Assembly: GCA_030650095.1 (NCBI GenBank)
Contig: JAUSEE010000033.1
Location: forward strand, 90,757-126,519
Source of the DNA: Candidatus Buchananbacteria bacterium
Lineage (GTDB): Bacteria > Patescibacteriota > Patescibacteriia > 2-01-FULL-39-33
Direction: 5' to 3'
DNA length: 35,763 nucleotides
Positions 1 through 7,768 of this stretch are shown in pieces (the stretch's first letter is position 1; each line of letters begins with the position of its first letter). The notes beneath the pieces are model-generated. The model did no database searches, was not told the origin of the DNA, and was given only the letters and a program-made list of their open reading frames with translations. The translations under genes were made by a program, and so were the position numbers.

Positions 1-2
1 GC

Positions 3-263
3 GATGACATAATAAGCGATTTTCATATTTCCATTGCTCAAGCTATGTTGGGTGATAAAGTGGAGATTGAAACAGTCGACGGCTTGGTTAATTTAAAAAT
101 CCCAGCCGGCACTCAAAGCCACAGCCGTTTCAAGCTAGCCGGAAGAGGCGTACCCCATTTAAGATCCAGAGGCAGGGGCGATCATCTTATTCGAGTGATT
201 GTTGATATTCCCAAAAACTTTAACAAAAAACAAAAGAAATTCATTGAAGAATTGGGAATATAA
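3..263 (+). CDS. dnaJ: DnaJ chaperone, C-terminal fragment (5' end outside window)
   Basis: This is the last 86 residues of the Hsp40 co-chaperone DnaJ, which delivers unfolded substrates to DnaK and stimulates its ATPase. The open frame continues upstream of the ORF-track start: codons from base 3 read DDIISDFHISIAQAM, so the Met at base 45 is internal. The visible part matches the second substrate-binding beta domain of DnaJ: a VEIETVDG segment, LKIPAGTQSHSRFKLAGRGVP, then GRGDHLIRVIVDIP and a closing helix with QKKFIEELG. The J domain and zinc fingers lie outside the window, so their integrity cannot be judged. No terminator follows; an AT-rich inverted repeat lies between this gene and the next. 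Confidence 0.92.
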   Translation, partial: DDIISDFHISIAQAMLGDKVEIETVDGLVNLKIPAGTQSHSRFKLAGRGVPHLRSRGRGDHLIRVIVDIPKNFNKKQKKFIEELGI

Positions 264-300
264 ATGTTAAATTAAAAATCCAAAATCTCAAGCTCCAAAT

Positions 301-372
301 AAATATCAAATTATTAAATTACAAATTATTTTATAGTTTTTGGCTTTGGTTATTGTAATTTATTTGATATTT
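301..372. repeat. AT-rich imperfect inverted repeat downstream of dnaJ
   Basis: The 11 bases at 301-311 (AAATATCAAAT) are perfectly complementary to 362-372, and AAATTAC at 316-322 pairs with GTAATTT at 355-361, separated by a 4-base bulge. The result is a long hairpin of 18 paired bases with a loop of about 32 bases. No clean T-run follows, so it is not a standard terminator. Similar AT-rich intergenic palindromes are common in Patescibacteria genomes, and this is probably one of that dispersed family. Confidence 0.6.
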
Positions 373-398
373 GTAATTTTGAATTTATTATTTTTCTT

Positions 399-941
399 AT
401 GATATATATATTGATTTTAATTTTAATCATTTCCACTATTGCTACCATTATGATGTCGTCAATTATAATTGGTCTCGTTATGACCGGGGGCGTGCCTTTT
501 ATTTCTACCAATAAAAAAGATTTCAAAGCTATTTTGAAAGCGGTTGATCTAAAACCCAATGAGGTTATTTATGATTTAGGCTGCGGCAAGGCGCATCTTT
601 TGATTTATGCTAGTAAGTATTTTGGCGCCAAGGGCGTTGGTTATGAATTAACTCTTTGGCCGTATCTTTGGGCGAAATTAAAAATACATTTAAGCCAAGC
701 CCAAGTTAAGGTTTTTAGGCAGAATTTTTTTAGAGCGGATTTAACCAAGGCCGATGTGGTTTTTTGCTATCTCTTTCCGGAAGTTATGGCTAAGCTGGAG
801 CCAAAATTCGCCCAAGAGCTTAAAAGCGGCAGCCGAGTTGTCTCCTATGGCTTTAAGCTGCCCAGTAAGCCAGCTGATAAGACAGTGATTACCAATGATG
901 ATAATACTGAGCTGGGCAAGATTTATGTTTATAAATATTGA
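399..941 (+). CDS. membrane-anchored class I SAM-dependent methyltransferase (FAM173-like)
   Basis: A 180-residue protein with one N-terminal hydrophobic helix (residues about 2-30) followed by a class I methyltransferase fold. Motif I is visible as VIYDLGCGKAHLL (DLGCGK at 59-64), with an acidic residue at the end of strand 2 (GYEL, E83) and a VFCYLFPEV strand where the catalytic loop should be. An N-terminal membrane anchor plus a small DLGCG domain resembles the FAM173/ATPSCKMT lysine methyltransferases and their bacterial relatives; that assignment rests on recalled family architecture. A cytoplasmic face and a protein substrate are inferred. The ATG at 399 has no SD. The gene stands alone between dnaJ and the tRNA-Glu region. 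Confidence 0.75.
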   Translation: MIYILILILIISTIATIMMSSIIIGLVMTGGVPFISTNKKDFKAILKAVDLKPNEVIYDLGCGKAHLLIYASKYFGAKGVGYELTLWPYLWAKLKIHLSQAQVKVFRQNFFRADLTKADVVFCYLFPEVMAKLEPKFAQELKSGSRVVSYGFKLPSKPADKTVITNDDNTELGKIYVYKY

Positions 942-979
942 TAAAATAAGGATTTTGTAGTAGAGTATAAATTAAATTT

Positions 980-1126
980 GGCGCCATCGTCCCTGCCTCG
1001 CGTCAGACAATCGACTGCGAGTCGAGGCGGGTAGTGGGTCGAATGAAACGAGACGGGTGGCAATGAGCCAAGCTGAAAGCGTAGGCGAGATGCCGACAAA
1101 AGCGAGCTGGCGTAGCTTTTGGCGCC
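980..1126 (+). ncRNA. GC-rich, highly structured intergenic element (possible RNA) upstream of tRNA-Glu
   Basis: This block is far more GC-rich than its surroundings and has no ORF. Its ends, GGCGCCA at 980-986 and TGGCGCC at 1120-1126, can form a closing 7-bp stem. Inside, CCTGCCTCG (992-1000) pairs over nine positions with CGAGGCGGG (1023-1031), with one G-T pair. AAAAGC near 1097-1102 pairs with GCTTTT at 1115-1120. A weak TATAAA at 966-971 would place a transcript start close to the first base of the element. It could be a structured RNA, a dispersed GC-rich repeat, or a leader co-transcribed with the tRNA. The first bases resemble the 5' end of the neighbouring tRNA-Glu, but no cloverleaf is present. 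Confidence 0.4.
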
Positions 1127-1171
1127 ACCCCGGATTGGACGCCTGTTAGTTTGTTAAAAAAATAAATATTT

Positions 1172-1243
1172 GCCGCCATCGTCTAGTGGCTAGGACGCCT
1201 CCCTCTCACGGAGGCAACCGGGGTTCGATTCCCCGTGGCGGTA
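1172..1243 (+). tRNA. tRNA-Glu, anticodon CTC
   Basis: A full cloverleaf is visible. The acceptor stem GCCGCCA pairs with TGGCGGT (terminal G-T pair). The anticodon stem CCTCC/GGAGG encloses the loop CTCTCAC with anticodon CTC, which reads GAG. The T-arm is CGGGG-TTCGATT-CCCCG. The discriminator base is A and the genomic sequence continues CA, so CCA is not fully encoded and would need to be added by a nucleotidyltransferase. The gene lies 17 bases upstream of rlmH in the same direction with no terminator between them, so co-transcription with rlmH is plausible. Confidence 0.95.
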
Positions 1244-1260
1244 CATGTAAATAAAAAGCC

Positions 1261-1725
1261 ATGCTCAATATTACTATTCTGGCAGTAGGAAAAATAAAAG
1301 AAAAATCTTTTTTAGAACTTGTCTTAGAGTATCTAAAAAGATTAAAGCCTTACGCTAAAATAAAAATCGAAGAACTGAAAGCTGAACCATTTAATCCTGC
1401 TAGCAAAAATAAAGCCAGGGAAATAGAAGGGGAGAGGATAATCAATTTTTTAAAAAAATTTGCCGGCAGCCGAGTTGTCTTGTTGGATGAAAGAGGCAAA
1501 AGTTTTTCTTCTCTGGAGCTAGCTGATTTTATCAGTGATGAGAAATCTCATTTTATTTTTGTCATTGGCGGATCACTGGGCTTGTCTGAAAATGTCAAAG
1601 AAAAGATAAAATCAAGGCTGTCATTGTCTAAGCTAACTTTCCCCCATGAAATGGCCAGAGTGATTTTACTGGAACAAATATATCGGTCTGTCGCCATACT
1701 CAAAAATAAAGAGTATCATTATTAA
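1261..1725 (+). CDS. rlmH: RlmH, 23S rRNA pseudouridine-1915 N3-methyltransferase
   Basis: A 154-residue SPOUT-class methyltransferase that modifies pseudouridine 1915 in helix 69 of 23S rRNA, acting on assembled 70S ribosomes. Length equals that of the family (about 155). Recognisable parts are the opening strand ITILAVGKIKE, the LLDERGKSFSSLELADFI segment, the knot motif FVIGGSLGLSENVKEK that binds SAM, and the C-terminal FPHEMARVILLEQIYRSVAILKN...YHY, where family members end with a similar aromatic/His tail. The start has no SD and may be translated from a processed tRNA-Glu co-transcript. A strong terminator follows directly. Confidence 0.95.
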   Translation: MLNITILAVGKIKEKSFLELVLEYLKRLKPYAKIKIEELKAEPFNPASKNKAREIEGERIINFLKKFAGSRVVLLDERGKSFSSLELADFISDEKSHFIFVIGGSLGLSENVKEKIKSRLSLSKLTFPHEMARVILLEQIYRSVAILKNKEYHY

Positions 1726-1734
1726 TTTTGATCT

Positions 1735-1778
1735 AAAAAGACTAAAAGGCAATAACTTTTTAGTCTTTTTTATTTTTT
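1735..1778 (+). terminator. rho-independent terminator after rlmH
   Basis: AAAAAGACTAAAA at 1735-1747 is perfectly complementary to TTTTAGTCTTTTT at 1758-1770, leaving a loop of about 10 bases, and the T-run continues to about 1778. Confidence 0.85.
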
Positions 1779-1855
1779 ATAATTAGATATATTTTATCTA
1801 AATTTAGCTGTATTCTATCAATTAAATAGCAGTTCTAAACTGTTATATTTTTTAC

Positions 1856-1884
1856 TTGACAAAATAAGTTTTTTAATGTAAAGT
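1856..1884 (+). promoter_or_regulatory. sigma70-type promoter of the AAA+ cassette
   Basis: A perfect -35 box TTGACA (1856-1861) is followed, after exactly 17 bases, by TAAAGT (1879-1884) as the -10. The predicted start near 1891 gives a leader of roughly 67 bases before the ATG at 1958. Confidence 0.7.
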
Positions 1885-1892
1885 TTAAAGTT

Positions 1893-1936
1893 GCGTTTTA
1901 GATGTGAAACGCTTCAGTGAACGTTGACAACTGAAG
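1893..1936 (+). promoter_or_regulatory. two abutting hairpins in the 5' leader of the cassette
   Basis: GCGTTT (1893-1898) pairs with AAACGC (1907-1912), and CTTCAG (1912-1917) pairs with CTGAAG (1931-1936). The two 6-bp stems sit immediately behind the predicted transcript start and just ahead of the SD (AAGGAGAAAGG). They could stabilise the 5' end of the mRNA or form a regulatory element. Neither is followed by a T-run. Confidence 0.5.
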
Positions 1937-1957
1937 AAAAAAGGAGAAAGGAAAGTT

Positions 1958-3268
1958 ATGTCGCAAGGTAATAGCGGAATGGAAATTTTGCAGCAGTTAT
2001 TGGATAATACCGATCAGGCTGTCAAGAGCATTGAAGGCCGAAGTCAGGCTGCTATTGAAGAGCAGTTGGCCGGCATTGAAAAGAAATTTTCCGAAGCGGA
2101 AAAAATTAAAGATCAGAATGAACGTGATATTCGCCTGAAGGTTTTGGAAGCTGAATTTCGCAGTTTATCCAAAGACGCAGCCCAAGAAGAGAAGGATTTG
2201 GCCGAAGCAGTTTTTGGCTTGAATGGCATGCTTGAAACTATGGGCGCCGAATATGACAATCTTGGACAGCTGTCAGAATCGGATCAGGCCGGCATCAAAA
2301 AGGCGGAAAACGCCATTGCTGAGGCCGAACAGGATTTGCTTTCAGCTCAAGGCAAGCGCTGGTTCCGCAGTCATGCGGTGAGCCAAGCAGAATTGGCCGT
2401 GCAAGAGACCAAGAGTCGATTGAAACAGCTTCAAGATGAATCGCGCAAAAATGCCCGCCAACGCCTCATGCACGCTGATATGAGCACTAGTCTTCAAGAA
2501 TTTCAAGTCCGGGTAGAAAAAACAATTGCTATTATGACCAGACGATTGAATGATATTACAACCCAACTTAAGAGTGTATCTGTTAGAAAGTCCAAGGCTT
2601 TTGAAATCAAGGAAGCGGCAGCCCAAGCTTTGGAACAATTGGATTCCAATTTGAACGAAGCTGAAGCCTCTCTTCGGGGCGAGGAAGAATTGCTTGAAAC
2701 CATGATAAATGGCACCAAAGAACATTCGGCTCAAACCGAAAAAGTTTCTAATCTTAGGGCGCAAGTGGAAGATTTGCGCGGCAATCGCAATACGGCTTTT
2801 ACTCTTTTCCAATCAAAAGAAAAATTTTCCGCTGAATTGGAAATCCATGAGCGCACCCAGATGAAGCTTCGTGATAACCAGCGCATGTGGATTGTTGCCT
2901 TGAAATCCGATACCGAGGAGCGCGTGGTCAGTTTTAAGTCGCGTCTCGAAGCCATGAAAGCCGCGGCCGATCAGGAAATCGCCAAGGAATTGGATGACAT
3001 GGGATCTCAAGTTGATCAAAACAACGCCGAATATATGGCGCGTGTCGGATCGGCTTCCGATCGTTTGCGAATGGATAAATTGGAAAAGCATCCCGAGCGC
3101 ATTCGGAAAATTGTTGAGGTTCAACAAGCCCAGGCCGAAGCTGTCTCGGCGATTCGCCAGCGTGAAACTAAAGCCATTGATGATTTTCGTAAAAGATACG
3201 GCATTGATCCGACCAGGTCATCCTTTTTTCATTACGAGAAAGGATCACCGGAGCCGGAAGGCGTTTAA
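1958..3268 (+). CDS. cassette gene 1: long helical coiled-coil protein of unknown function
   Basis: I do not recognise this 436-residue protein. It has no signal peptide or membrane helix and is almost entirely helical, rich in E, Q, A, K and R with heptad-like spacing (for example residues about 20-80, 100-170 and 180-260), so it should form long coiled coils. A basic KRWFRSH segment lies near residue 133, and the C-terminus ends in a non-helical tail (RKRYGIDPTRSSFFHYEKG). The overall look recalls scaffold or membrane-remodelling coiled-coil proteins such as PspA, but no diagnostic motif is visible. It is the first gene behind the cassette promoter, has a strong SD (AAAAAAGGAGAAAGG), and is followed by a strong terminator, so it is probably the most abundant product of the cassette. 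Confidence 0.85.
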   Translation: MSQGNSGMEILQQLLDNTDQAVKSIEGRSQAAIEEQLAGIEKKFSEAEKIKDQNERDIRLKVLEAEFRSLSKDAAQEEKDLAEAVFGLNGMLETMGAEYDNLGQLSESDQAGIKKAENAIAEAEQDLLSAQGKRWFRSHAVSQAELAVQETKSRLKQLQDESRKNARQRLMHADMSTSLQEFQVRVEKTIAIMTRRLNDITTQLKSVSVRKSKAFEIKEAAAQALEQLDSNLNEAEASLRGEEELLETMINGTKEHSAQTEKVSNLRAQVEDLRGNRNTAFTLFQSKEKFSAELEIHERTQMKLRDNQRMWIVALKSDTEERVVSFKSRLEAMKAAADQEIAKELDDMGSQVDQNNAEYMARVGSASDRLRMDKLEKHPERIRKIVEVQQAQAEAVSAIRQRETKAIDDFRKRYGIDPTRSSFFHYEKGSPEPEGV

Positions 3269-3294
3269 TTGTTATTTTTTCTGTCATTCATGTC

Positions 3295-3326
3295 GGGGAA
3301 GCTCTCTAAGCTTCCCCTATTTTTTT
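3295..3326 (+). terminator. strong terminator between cassette genes 1 and 2
   Basis: GGGGAAGCT (3295-3303) pairs perfectly with AGCTTCCCC (3309-3317) around a 5-base loop and is followed by TATTTTTTT. It lies inside the cassette, 27 bases after gene 1, so it should reduce transcription of genes 2-6. Confidence 0.9.
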
Positions 3327-3337
3327 AAAATAAATGC

Positions 3338-3346
3338 TGTTTTAAT
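3338..3346 (+). promoter_or_regulatory. possible extended -10 promoter for cassette genes 2-6
   Basis: TGT-TTTAAT at 3338-3346 matches an extended -10 (TGnTATAAT with one mismatch). It sits just behind the internal terminator and about 30 bases before the ATG of gene 2. No convincing -35 is visible. It could restart transcription of the downstream genes. Confidence 0.35.
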
Positions 3347-3375
3347 GTTTCCACCAGACCAGAAAGGAGAAATTA

Positions 3376-4527
3376 ATGACAAATGCCGTTAATCCGGTTT
3401 TAGCCAAGCAATTTGATATAACCGAATTAGATAGAAGAAGCGAATATAATATTTATTTCAGCGAAATGATCAAGCTGTTTGAACTGTTGATGAAATGCTA
3501 TCAATTGCAAGCAGACGGAGGCAATCTTGAAGCTAAAATAGTGAAGGTATTTTTGGATAAATTGCTTTGCACCATGGAAGCTCTTAAAATGAAATATTAT
3601 TTTAATACCGACCATTTTTTAAAAATTGATCTGATTGATTCCGGATTTCCTAATCACTTAGAAATAGAGTCTTTAGGTGTTGATTTGGAGATTAAAGCTG
3701 ATAAACTTGGCCAGTTGCCAACCGAATCAGTTTTGAGGCGGGTGATATTGGATAGGATGCTAACCAAATCAGAGGAGCCTGTGGAAGAGCTTCTTTTAAT
3801 GAGCAATCGTTCGTATTTGGAAATGCTTGATAGTGATAGCCTCTTTTTTATTTTTACTCCAGGTGAAATTACTTTGATGAGTACCAAACCGGAATATCGC
3901 TCCTACACTTTTTCCTGGGCTTATTGGGATTTTTCTACCAATTGTCCTTATATTAATATCATGACATTTCATCAAGATATTAAACAAGAGCCTCTCGAGG
4001 AAAAGGGATTATCTTTTTATGAATTTATGGCGGTGATCAGATCCGAAGGATCCAGGGCTTGCGATGTTGGTATTTTAGCTATGATTATTGATGAGCAGAT
4101 TGAAAGCATCCATCCCAAGATTATCAAACGTATTGGCTTGGGACCGCTGTATTCAAGATTTTTAACCAACAGTGATAATGTGGCTGAAATAGAATATTGC
4201 AATCCTGTGTTGGCGCAAGCCATAATTGATTGCGGATTAAAGGATGATGATTTTGTTTGTTTGATCGAGGATAATATTGTTTTTTCCGATCGACAGAAAA
4301 TTCATAGCAGCATGCTGACTTTTCGGAAAAAGGTCCGTGAGATATTTTTTATTCCAGAAGATGATCCCAAGTGTTATGAAAAAAGAGCTTCAGTGGTTCA
4401 CCGCTATGCTTTGATGCCCCACGCTTTGTTTCAATATTTAAGCGAAGGCAAAAAGGTTAAAGATAGCGGTTTAGCTGATTGTAAGATTTTAACTTATGAT
4501 GATAAGGAGGAAGTATATGGCATCTGA
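3376..4527 (+). CDS. cassette gene 2: hypothetical protein
   Basis: A 383-residue soluble protein that I do not recognise. It has no signal peptide, no membrane helix and no clear catalytic motif. The first 100 residues look helical (LDRRSEYNIYFSEMIKLFELLMKCYQ and on); the middle contains aromatic beta-like segments (YRSYTFSWAYWDFSTNCPY), and the C-terminus contains a basic region (RKKVREIFF). The ATG at 3376 has a good SD (AGAAAGGAG). Its last 11 bases overlap the start of the AAA+ gene, implying translational coupling and probably a physical partnership, for instance as an adaptor. That role is inferred only from the coupling. Confidence 0.85.
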   Translation: MTNAVNPVLAKQFDITELDRRSEYNIYFSEMIKLFELLMKCYQLQADGGNLEAKIVKVFLDKLLCTMEALKMKYYFNTDHFLKIDLIDSGFPNHLEIESLGVDLEIKADKLGQLPTESVLRRVILDRMLTKSEEPVEELLLMSNRSYLEMLDSDSLFFIFTPGEITLMSTKPEYRSYTFSWAYWDFSTNCPYINIMTFHQDIKQEPLEEKGLSFYEFMAVIRSEGSRACDVGILAMIIDEQIESIHPKIIKRIGLGPLYSRFLTNSDNVAEIEYCNPVLAQAIIDCGLKDDDFVCLIEDNIVFSDRQKIHSSMLTFRKKVREIFFIPEDDPKCYEKRASVVHRYALMPHALFQYLSEGKKVKDSGLADCKILTYDDKEEVYGI

Positions 4528-6466
4528 TACGGCTTATTTGCCGATTAAAGAATCACAATTAACTGAACATACAGAAAGAGCTAATGCTGTTTTAAATTCT
4601 GCCAGGTGGGCTCCCAAAAAGGGAATTCTCGATCACAAGCCGGCTGAAGTTTCAGCTGGCAAATGGCGCGAGTCTACCACTGAACGCACCACCGAGCAAG
4701 AGAAAAAATTGCTTATCTTGGCCCATCGTCTTTCCGGGCAGTCCATGCTTTTGACTGAAGACATTAATCACGTCATGAATGTAATTTTTCAAGGTTTGAA
4801 AATCGGCATGCATCTTTCTGCCACTTACGCTCAATTTTCTAATTTGGGTGTATTAATATCCCAAAATAACAAAGGTCTTCTAACAGAAGCCCAGAAGACA
4901 GAGTTTAGAGGCAAATATGTGACGGCTTCGGCTATTACAGCTTACGCCCTGTCTTATTATGTTGCCTGGAATCTGTCTAAATATAAAATCGAAGAAGTAG
5001 CCAATGTTAAAATGGAATTTGATGGTTTGCCGGAATTGTCTTTGGATAACCCGGCTCGAACTGTCAATTGCTTGATGTTTTATTTTGGAGCTTACGTGGA
5101 AGATGTAACCAAGGTGCGTTCCAGTATTGAAATGGTTAAAATGGCCCTGCTTTATTTCTCGTCTGTTTTGGATGAGATTAATTTACGCAAGTCAGCGCTT
5201 CAATATATGGAACCATTTACCAACAATTCGTATAGGCTCGAAGAGAGCGATTTTACTATTGAAGGTTTTGAAACTCATTTGGGCAATGGCGCTTCCAGCA
5301 TTGAATTTAATCATGTTGATTTGCATGACATTGTCGGCAATCAGATCGCCAAACATGAAGCGAGGCGGCTGGTTGAACGTCTGATGTGTTATGACATTTT
5401 AACCAAGAAGAATCCGATTATGAAGTTGGGTGGTTTTCCGGCGGTGCGCATGGGCTTTGGCCCTCCCGGCACTGGCAAGAGCATGCTTATTTCGGCTATT
5501 GCTACCTTATTGGATGATTGGTGCACACAGCTTAATATTCCATTTTTGTTTTGGCCCATGCCTGATACGGTAGTTTCTACCTTTCAGGGCGGTTCGGCCG
5601 AACACATGATGGCTTGGATGAAGCCCATCAAGGATCCATCCAGAATAATCTACGCGCCGATTGATGATGCCGAAAATAATTTGGAAGAACGTAGCCGGCA
5701 GGGCGTTTCAGCTGGTGTCAGGGAAGTTATTGCTGTTTTTTTACGTAATACCGAGGGTGCCTATGCGGTGAACCACGGCAATTCGGTCATTGATATTTTC
5801 ACCAATTTGCCCGATCAGGTTGATAAGGCGGTCTTGTCTCGAGTACGAAGCCGTTTTATTATCGCTGGAGCGGAAAATTGGCGTGATTTTGCGGATCAGA
5901 ATAAACTTTGGATTGATAAATATGGCCTTGATGCCAGTTTGGTTAAAATGATAGATCCTAGGAATTATGAATATTTTGCAGCCCAGAAGTTTAGCCAAGC
6001 AGCTGAAGTGGCATATGGCCAAATTGCTGGATTATCAGATAGCCGTCTTGATGAAATTTTCCAAAAAATTGCTAAGGACAATAAGCCCAATGAATATTTG
6101 TATTTTGCCAAGATGGAAGAAGCTGTTAAGGCAGTCTTTCCAACTTTTACTTCTCGCGATGTCAGAAATATCCAAGAAGCGGTTGATGGCCGAATTATGG
6201 ACTTTGATTTTCCTGATGAATGGATGGGTAATCCTGATATGTTTTTTAATCGCAGTTATGATGAAAAATTAGCTTTGCTTTTGGAACTTCGGCGCCATAA
6301 CATGAAGGGCTTGGCTTTTCATGATATTTTCCTGCAAGAATGCCGGCGTTATTTTTCCAATATGATTAAAATTGTTGATGAAGGCAGAAAACGCCAATTG
6401 GAAGATGCTGTTAGTCGCCTTAAAATTGAAAAAGAGGCTGCTCAAATTGTCCTAGGAACAAGATAG
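4517..6466 (+). CDS. cassette gene 3: AAA+ ATPase
   Basis: A 649-residue ATPase starting at 4517 rather than at the track start 4496, because the SD AAGGAGG lies at 4504-4510, inside the longer version. Residues 1-290 are helical and of unknown fold. The AAA+ module follows: Walker A GPPGTGKS at 315-322; a Walker B-like strand IIYAPIDDAE with DDAE at 383-386, where the usual DE is DD; sensor-1 Asn in FTNLPDQVD (N430); and the arginine cluster SRVRSRF (R442, R444, R446) as candidate Arg fingers. The TNLPDQVDKAVLSR pattern matches the classical AAA clade (TNRPxxLDxAxxRR). A helical C-terminal part of about 200 residues follows. It probably forms a ring that remodels a protein partner supplied by the cassette. 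No protease or nuclease domain is fused. Confidence 0.9.
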   Translation: MASDTAYLPIKESQLTEHTERANAVLNSARWAPKKGILDHKPAEVSAGKWRESTTERTTEQEKKLLILAHRLSGQSMLLTEDINHVMNVIFQGLKIGMHLSATYAQFSNLGVLISQNNKGLLTEAQKTEFRGKYVTASAITAYALSYYVAWNLSKYKIEEVANVKMEFDGLPELSLDNPARTVNCLMFYFGAYVEDVTKVRSSIEMVKMALLYFSSVLDEINLRKSALQYMEPFTNNSYRLEESDFTIEGFETHLGNGASSIEFNHVDLHDIVGNQIAKHEARRLVERLMCYDILTKKNPIMKLGGFPAVRMGFGPPGTGKSMLISAIATLLDDWCTQLNIPFLFWPMPDTVVSTFQGGSAEHMMAWMKPIKDPSRIIYAPIDDAENNLEERSRQGVSAGVREVIAVFLRNTEGAYAVNHGNSVIDIFTNLPDQVDKAVLSRVRSRFIIAGAENWRDFADQNKLWIDKYGLDASLVKMIDPRNYEYFAAQKFSQAAEVAYGQIAGLSDSRLDEIFQKIAKDNKPNEYLYFAKMEEAVKAVFPTFTSRDVRNIQEAVDGRIMDFDFPDEWMGNPDMFFNRSYDEKLALLLELRRHNMKGLAFHDIFLQECRRYFSNMIKIVDEGRKRQLEDAVSRLKIEKEAAQIVLGTR

Positions 6467-6478
6467 AAAGGAGAAGGG

Positions 6479-7750
6479 ATGAAAAGACTCATTGAAAATG
6501 GCCTTTTTGGAGCCGGGTTAATCTCTTTAAGAACGCCAGAAATGGTGGCTCGTTATAACGCTACTTTAGAAGGATTGGGTGTTAAGCCCACATCTTTAAA
6601 ACAGTTTTCCATTGACGGCATTGGCTGGAGTCCGGAAATTGCCCATGAGCAAGGAGATAATTTCTATCTTGCTCACGGCGTTGCCAATCAATTGGCGATT
6701 ATCGCCACACCTGATCAGGATAATATGCCCATACATTTCCCTTTCACTTCTTACAACAGAAGGATGATGAAGGAGTATTTTGAAAAATTCCGGCGTGAAA
6801 TAGCCGATTTAACCGGCAGCGCTTTTATCTTTTTGGATATTGATCCGGAGATGGTTGATTTTGAGAGTCCTATGGATTTGCTCTTGATTGATCACATCAT
6901 TATTCGTTCTGAAGCCAGCGGCTTAATCGAAGCGGCTAGAAAACAGAAAGATTTACTTGATCAATTCCAAGATGATCGCAGTGCTTGGTTTGATCAGCAA
7001 TTAAGACAGGACATTATTGAAAGCGCTAAAAAATATGGCGACCTAAGATTTAGGAGTATTAATATTCCTAATATGAAATTCAGCGATCTAAGATATTTTT
7101 ATACCAGAGCCTTTAATGGAGTTTTCGTTTTCTGCGATCTGGAAAACGCCAACCATCATTCTGTCCTGATTATGGAAGATGAAGATCAATATAAATCGGT
7201 TAAGATAAACGGGCAGGGGATTTATTATTTGGGAGATTCCAAGATAATAGATCGTTTAACCAAATATGGCTTAATTGAAATTGATTTAGAGTGGTATAGA
7301 AATAATCTAGATGAGCTAAGAAAGAAGCGCGGGGCTTTGATACTTAGCGCTATTTGCGAAAATTATCCCGATATAGACTATGGCAAGACGACGTCGCCTA
7401 AAAAGAAAAGCCTAATAAAGGATTTAGGCGATAGGATGCCTAAAGTTTTCTTTCAACTGCAGAGATTGATTAAACAATTGACTATCGGACAGATTCCGAC
7501 AGTCAGTAATTTGTCTCCCAGTTTAAAACGAATTTTAATCCATCCGGCCAGTTCTTTAGCTGGTCCTGATAGGGAAGTTGTTTGGCAGATGATTTGCAAA
7601 ATTTGCCCCCTGGAAGTTTTACGGCTGTATGTTTCCGATAAAGACTTGTTTTTTAGGGAATATTTAACTTGGCCCGAAGCGAAAAAGAAATGGGTTGTTG
7701 AATTTCTGAAAGAAAATTATACGCCAGAAATGGAAAAAGAAGAACTTTAA
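6479..7750 (+). CDS. cassette gene 4: hypothetical protein (possibly DUF6638-like)
   Basis: A 423-residue soluble protein, 12 bases after the AAA+ gene, with SD GAAAGGAG. It opens with MKRLIENGLFGAGLISL and contains an N-terminal region with LEGLGVKPTSLKQFSIDGIGWSPEIA, a middle alpha/beta region, and a C-terminal helical region rich in basic residues. I have a weak recollection of a family of unknown function (DUF6638) with a similar opening and AAA+ neighbours, but cannot confirm it. No catalytic motif is evident. Tight spacing places it in the same transcript and suggests it acts with the ATPase. The substrate or partner is unknown. Confidence 0.8.
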   Translation: MKRLIENGLFGAGLISLRTPEMVARYNATLEGLGVKPTSLKQFSIDGIGWSPEIAHEQGDNFYLAHGVANQLAIIATPDQDNMPIHFPFTSYNRRMMKEYFEKFRREIADLTGSAFIFLDIDPEMVDFESPMDLLLIDHIIIRSEASGLIEAARKQKDLLDQFQDDRSAWFDQQLRQDIIESAKKYGDLRFRSINIPNMKFSDLRYFYTRAFNGVFVFCDLENANHHSVLIMEDEDQYKSVKINGQGIYYLGDSKIIDRLTKYGLIEIDLEWYRNNLDELRKKRGALILSAICENYPDIDYGKTTSPKKKSLIKDLGDRMPKVFFQLQRLIKQLTIGQIPTVSNLSPSLKRILIHPASSLAGPDREVVWQMICKICPLEVLRLYVSDKDLFFREYLTWPEAKKKWVVEFLKENYTPEMEKEEL

Positions 7751-7768
7751 CCATCGGAGGATGAAGAC

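Noticed and set aside
980-1052. A second or degenerate tRNA upstream of tRNA-Glu
   Set aside because: The first 12 bases resemble tRNA-Glu and the ends can pair as an acceptor stem, but no anticodon or T-arm can be formed and the length is double.
2342-2812. Long minus-strand ORF of 156 codons opposite cassette gene 1
   Set aside because: It lies fully inside a well-supported coding frame with its own SD and promoter, has no SD of its own and looks like a compositional shadow of the coiled-coil gene; the same applies to the other antisense ORFs in this region.
4496-4516. Longer start of the AAA+ gene in the ORF track
   Set aside because: The SD AAGGAGG lies inside the extra seven codons and is correctly spaced for the ATG at 4517.
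4525-4527. Recoded TGA (as in Absconditabacteria/Gracilibacteria)
   Set aside because: TGA here ends cassette gene 2 at the expected overlap with the next gene, and no well-supported gene in the window has an in-frame TGA.
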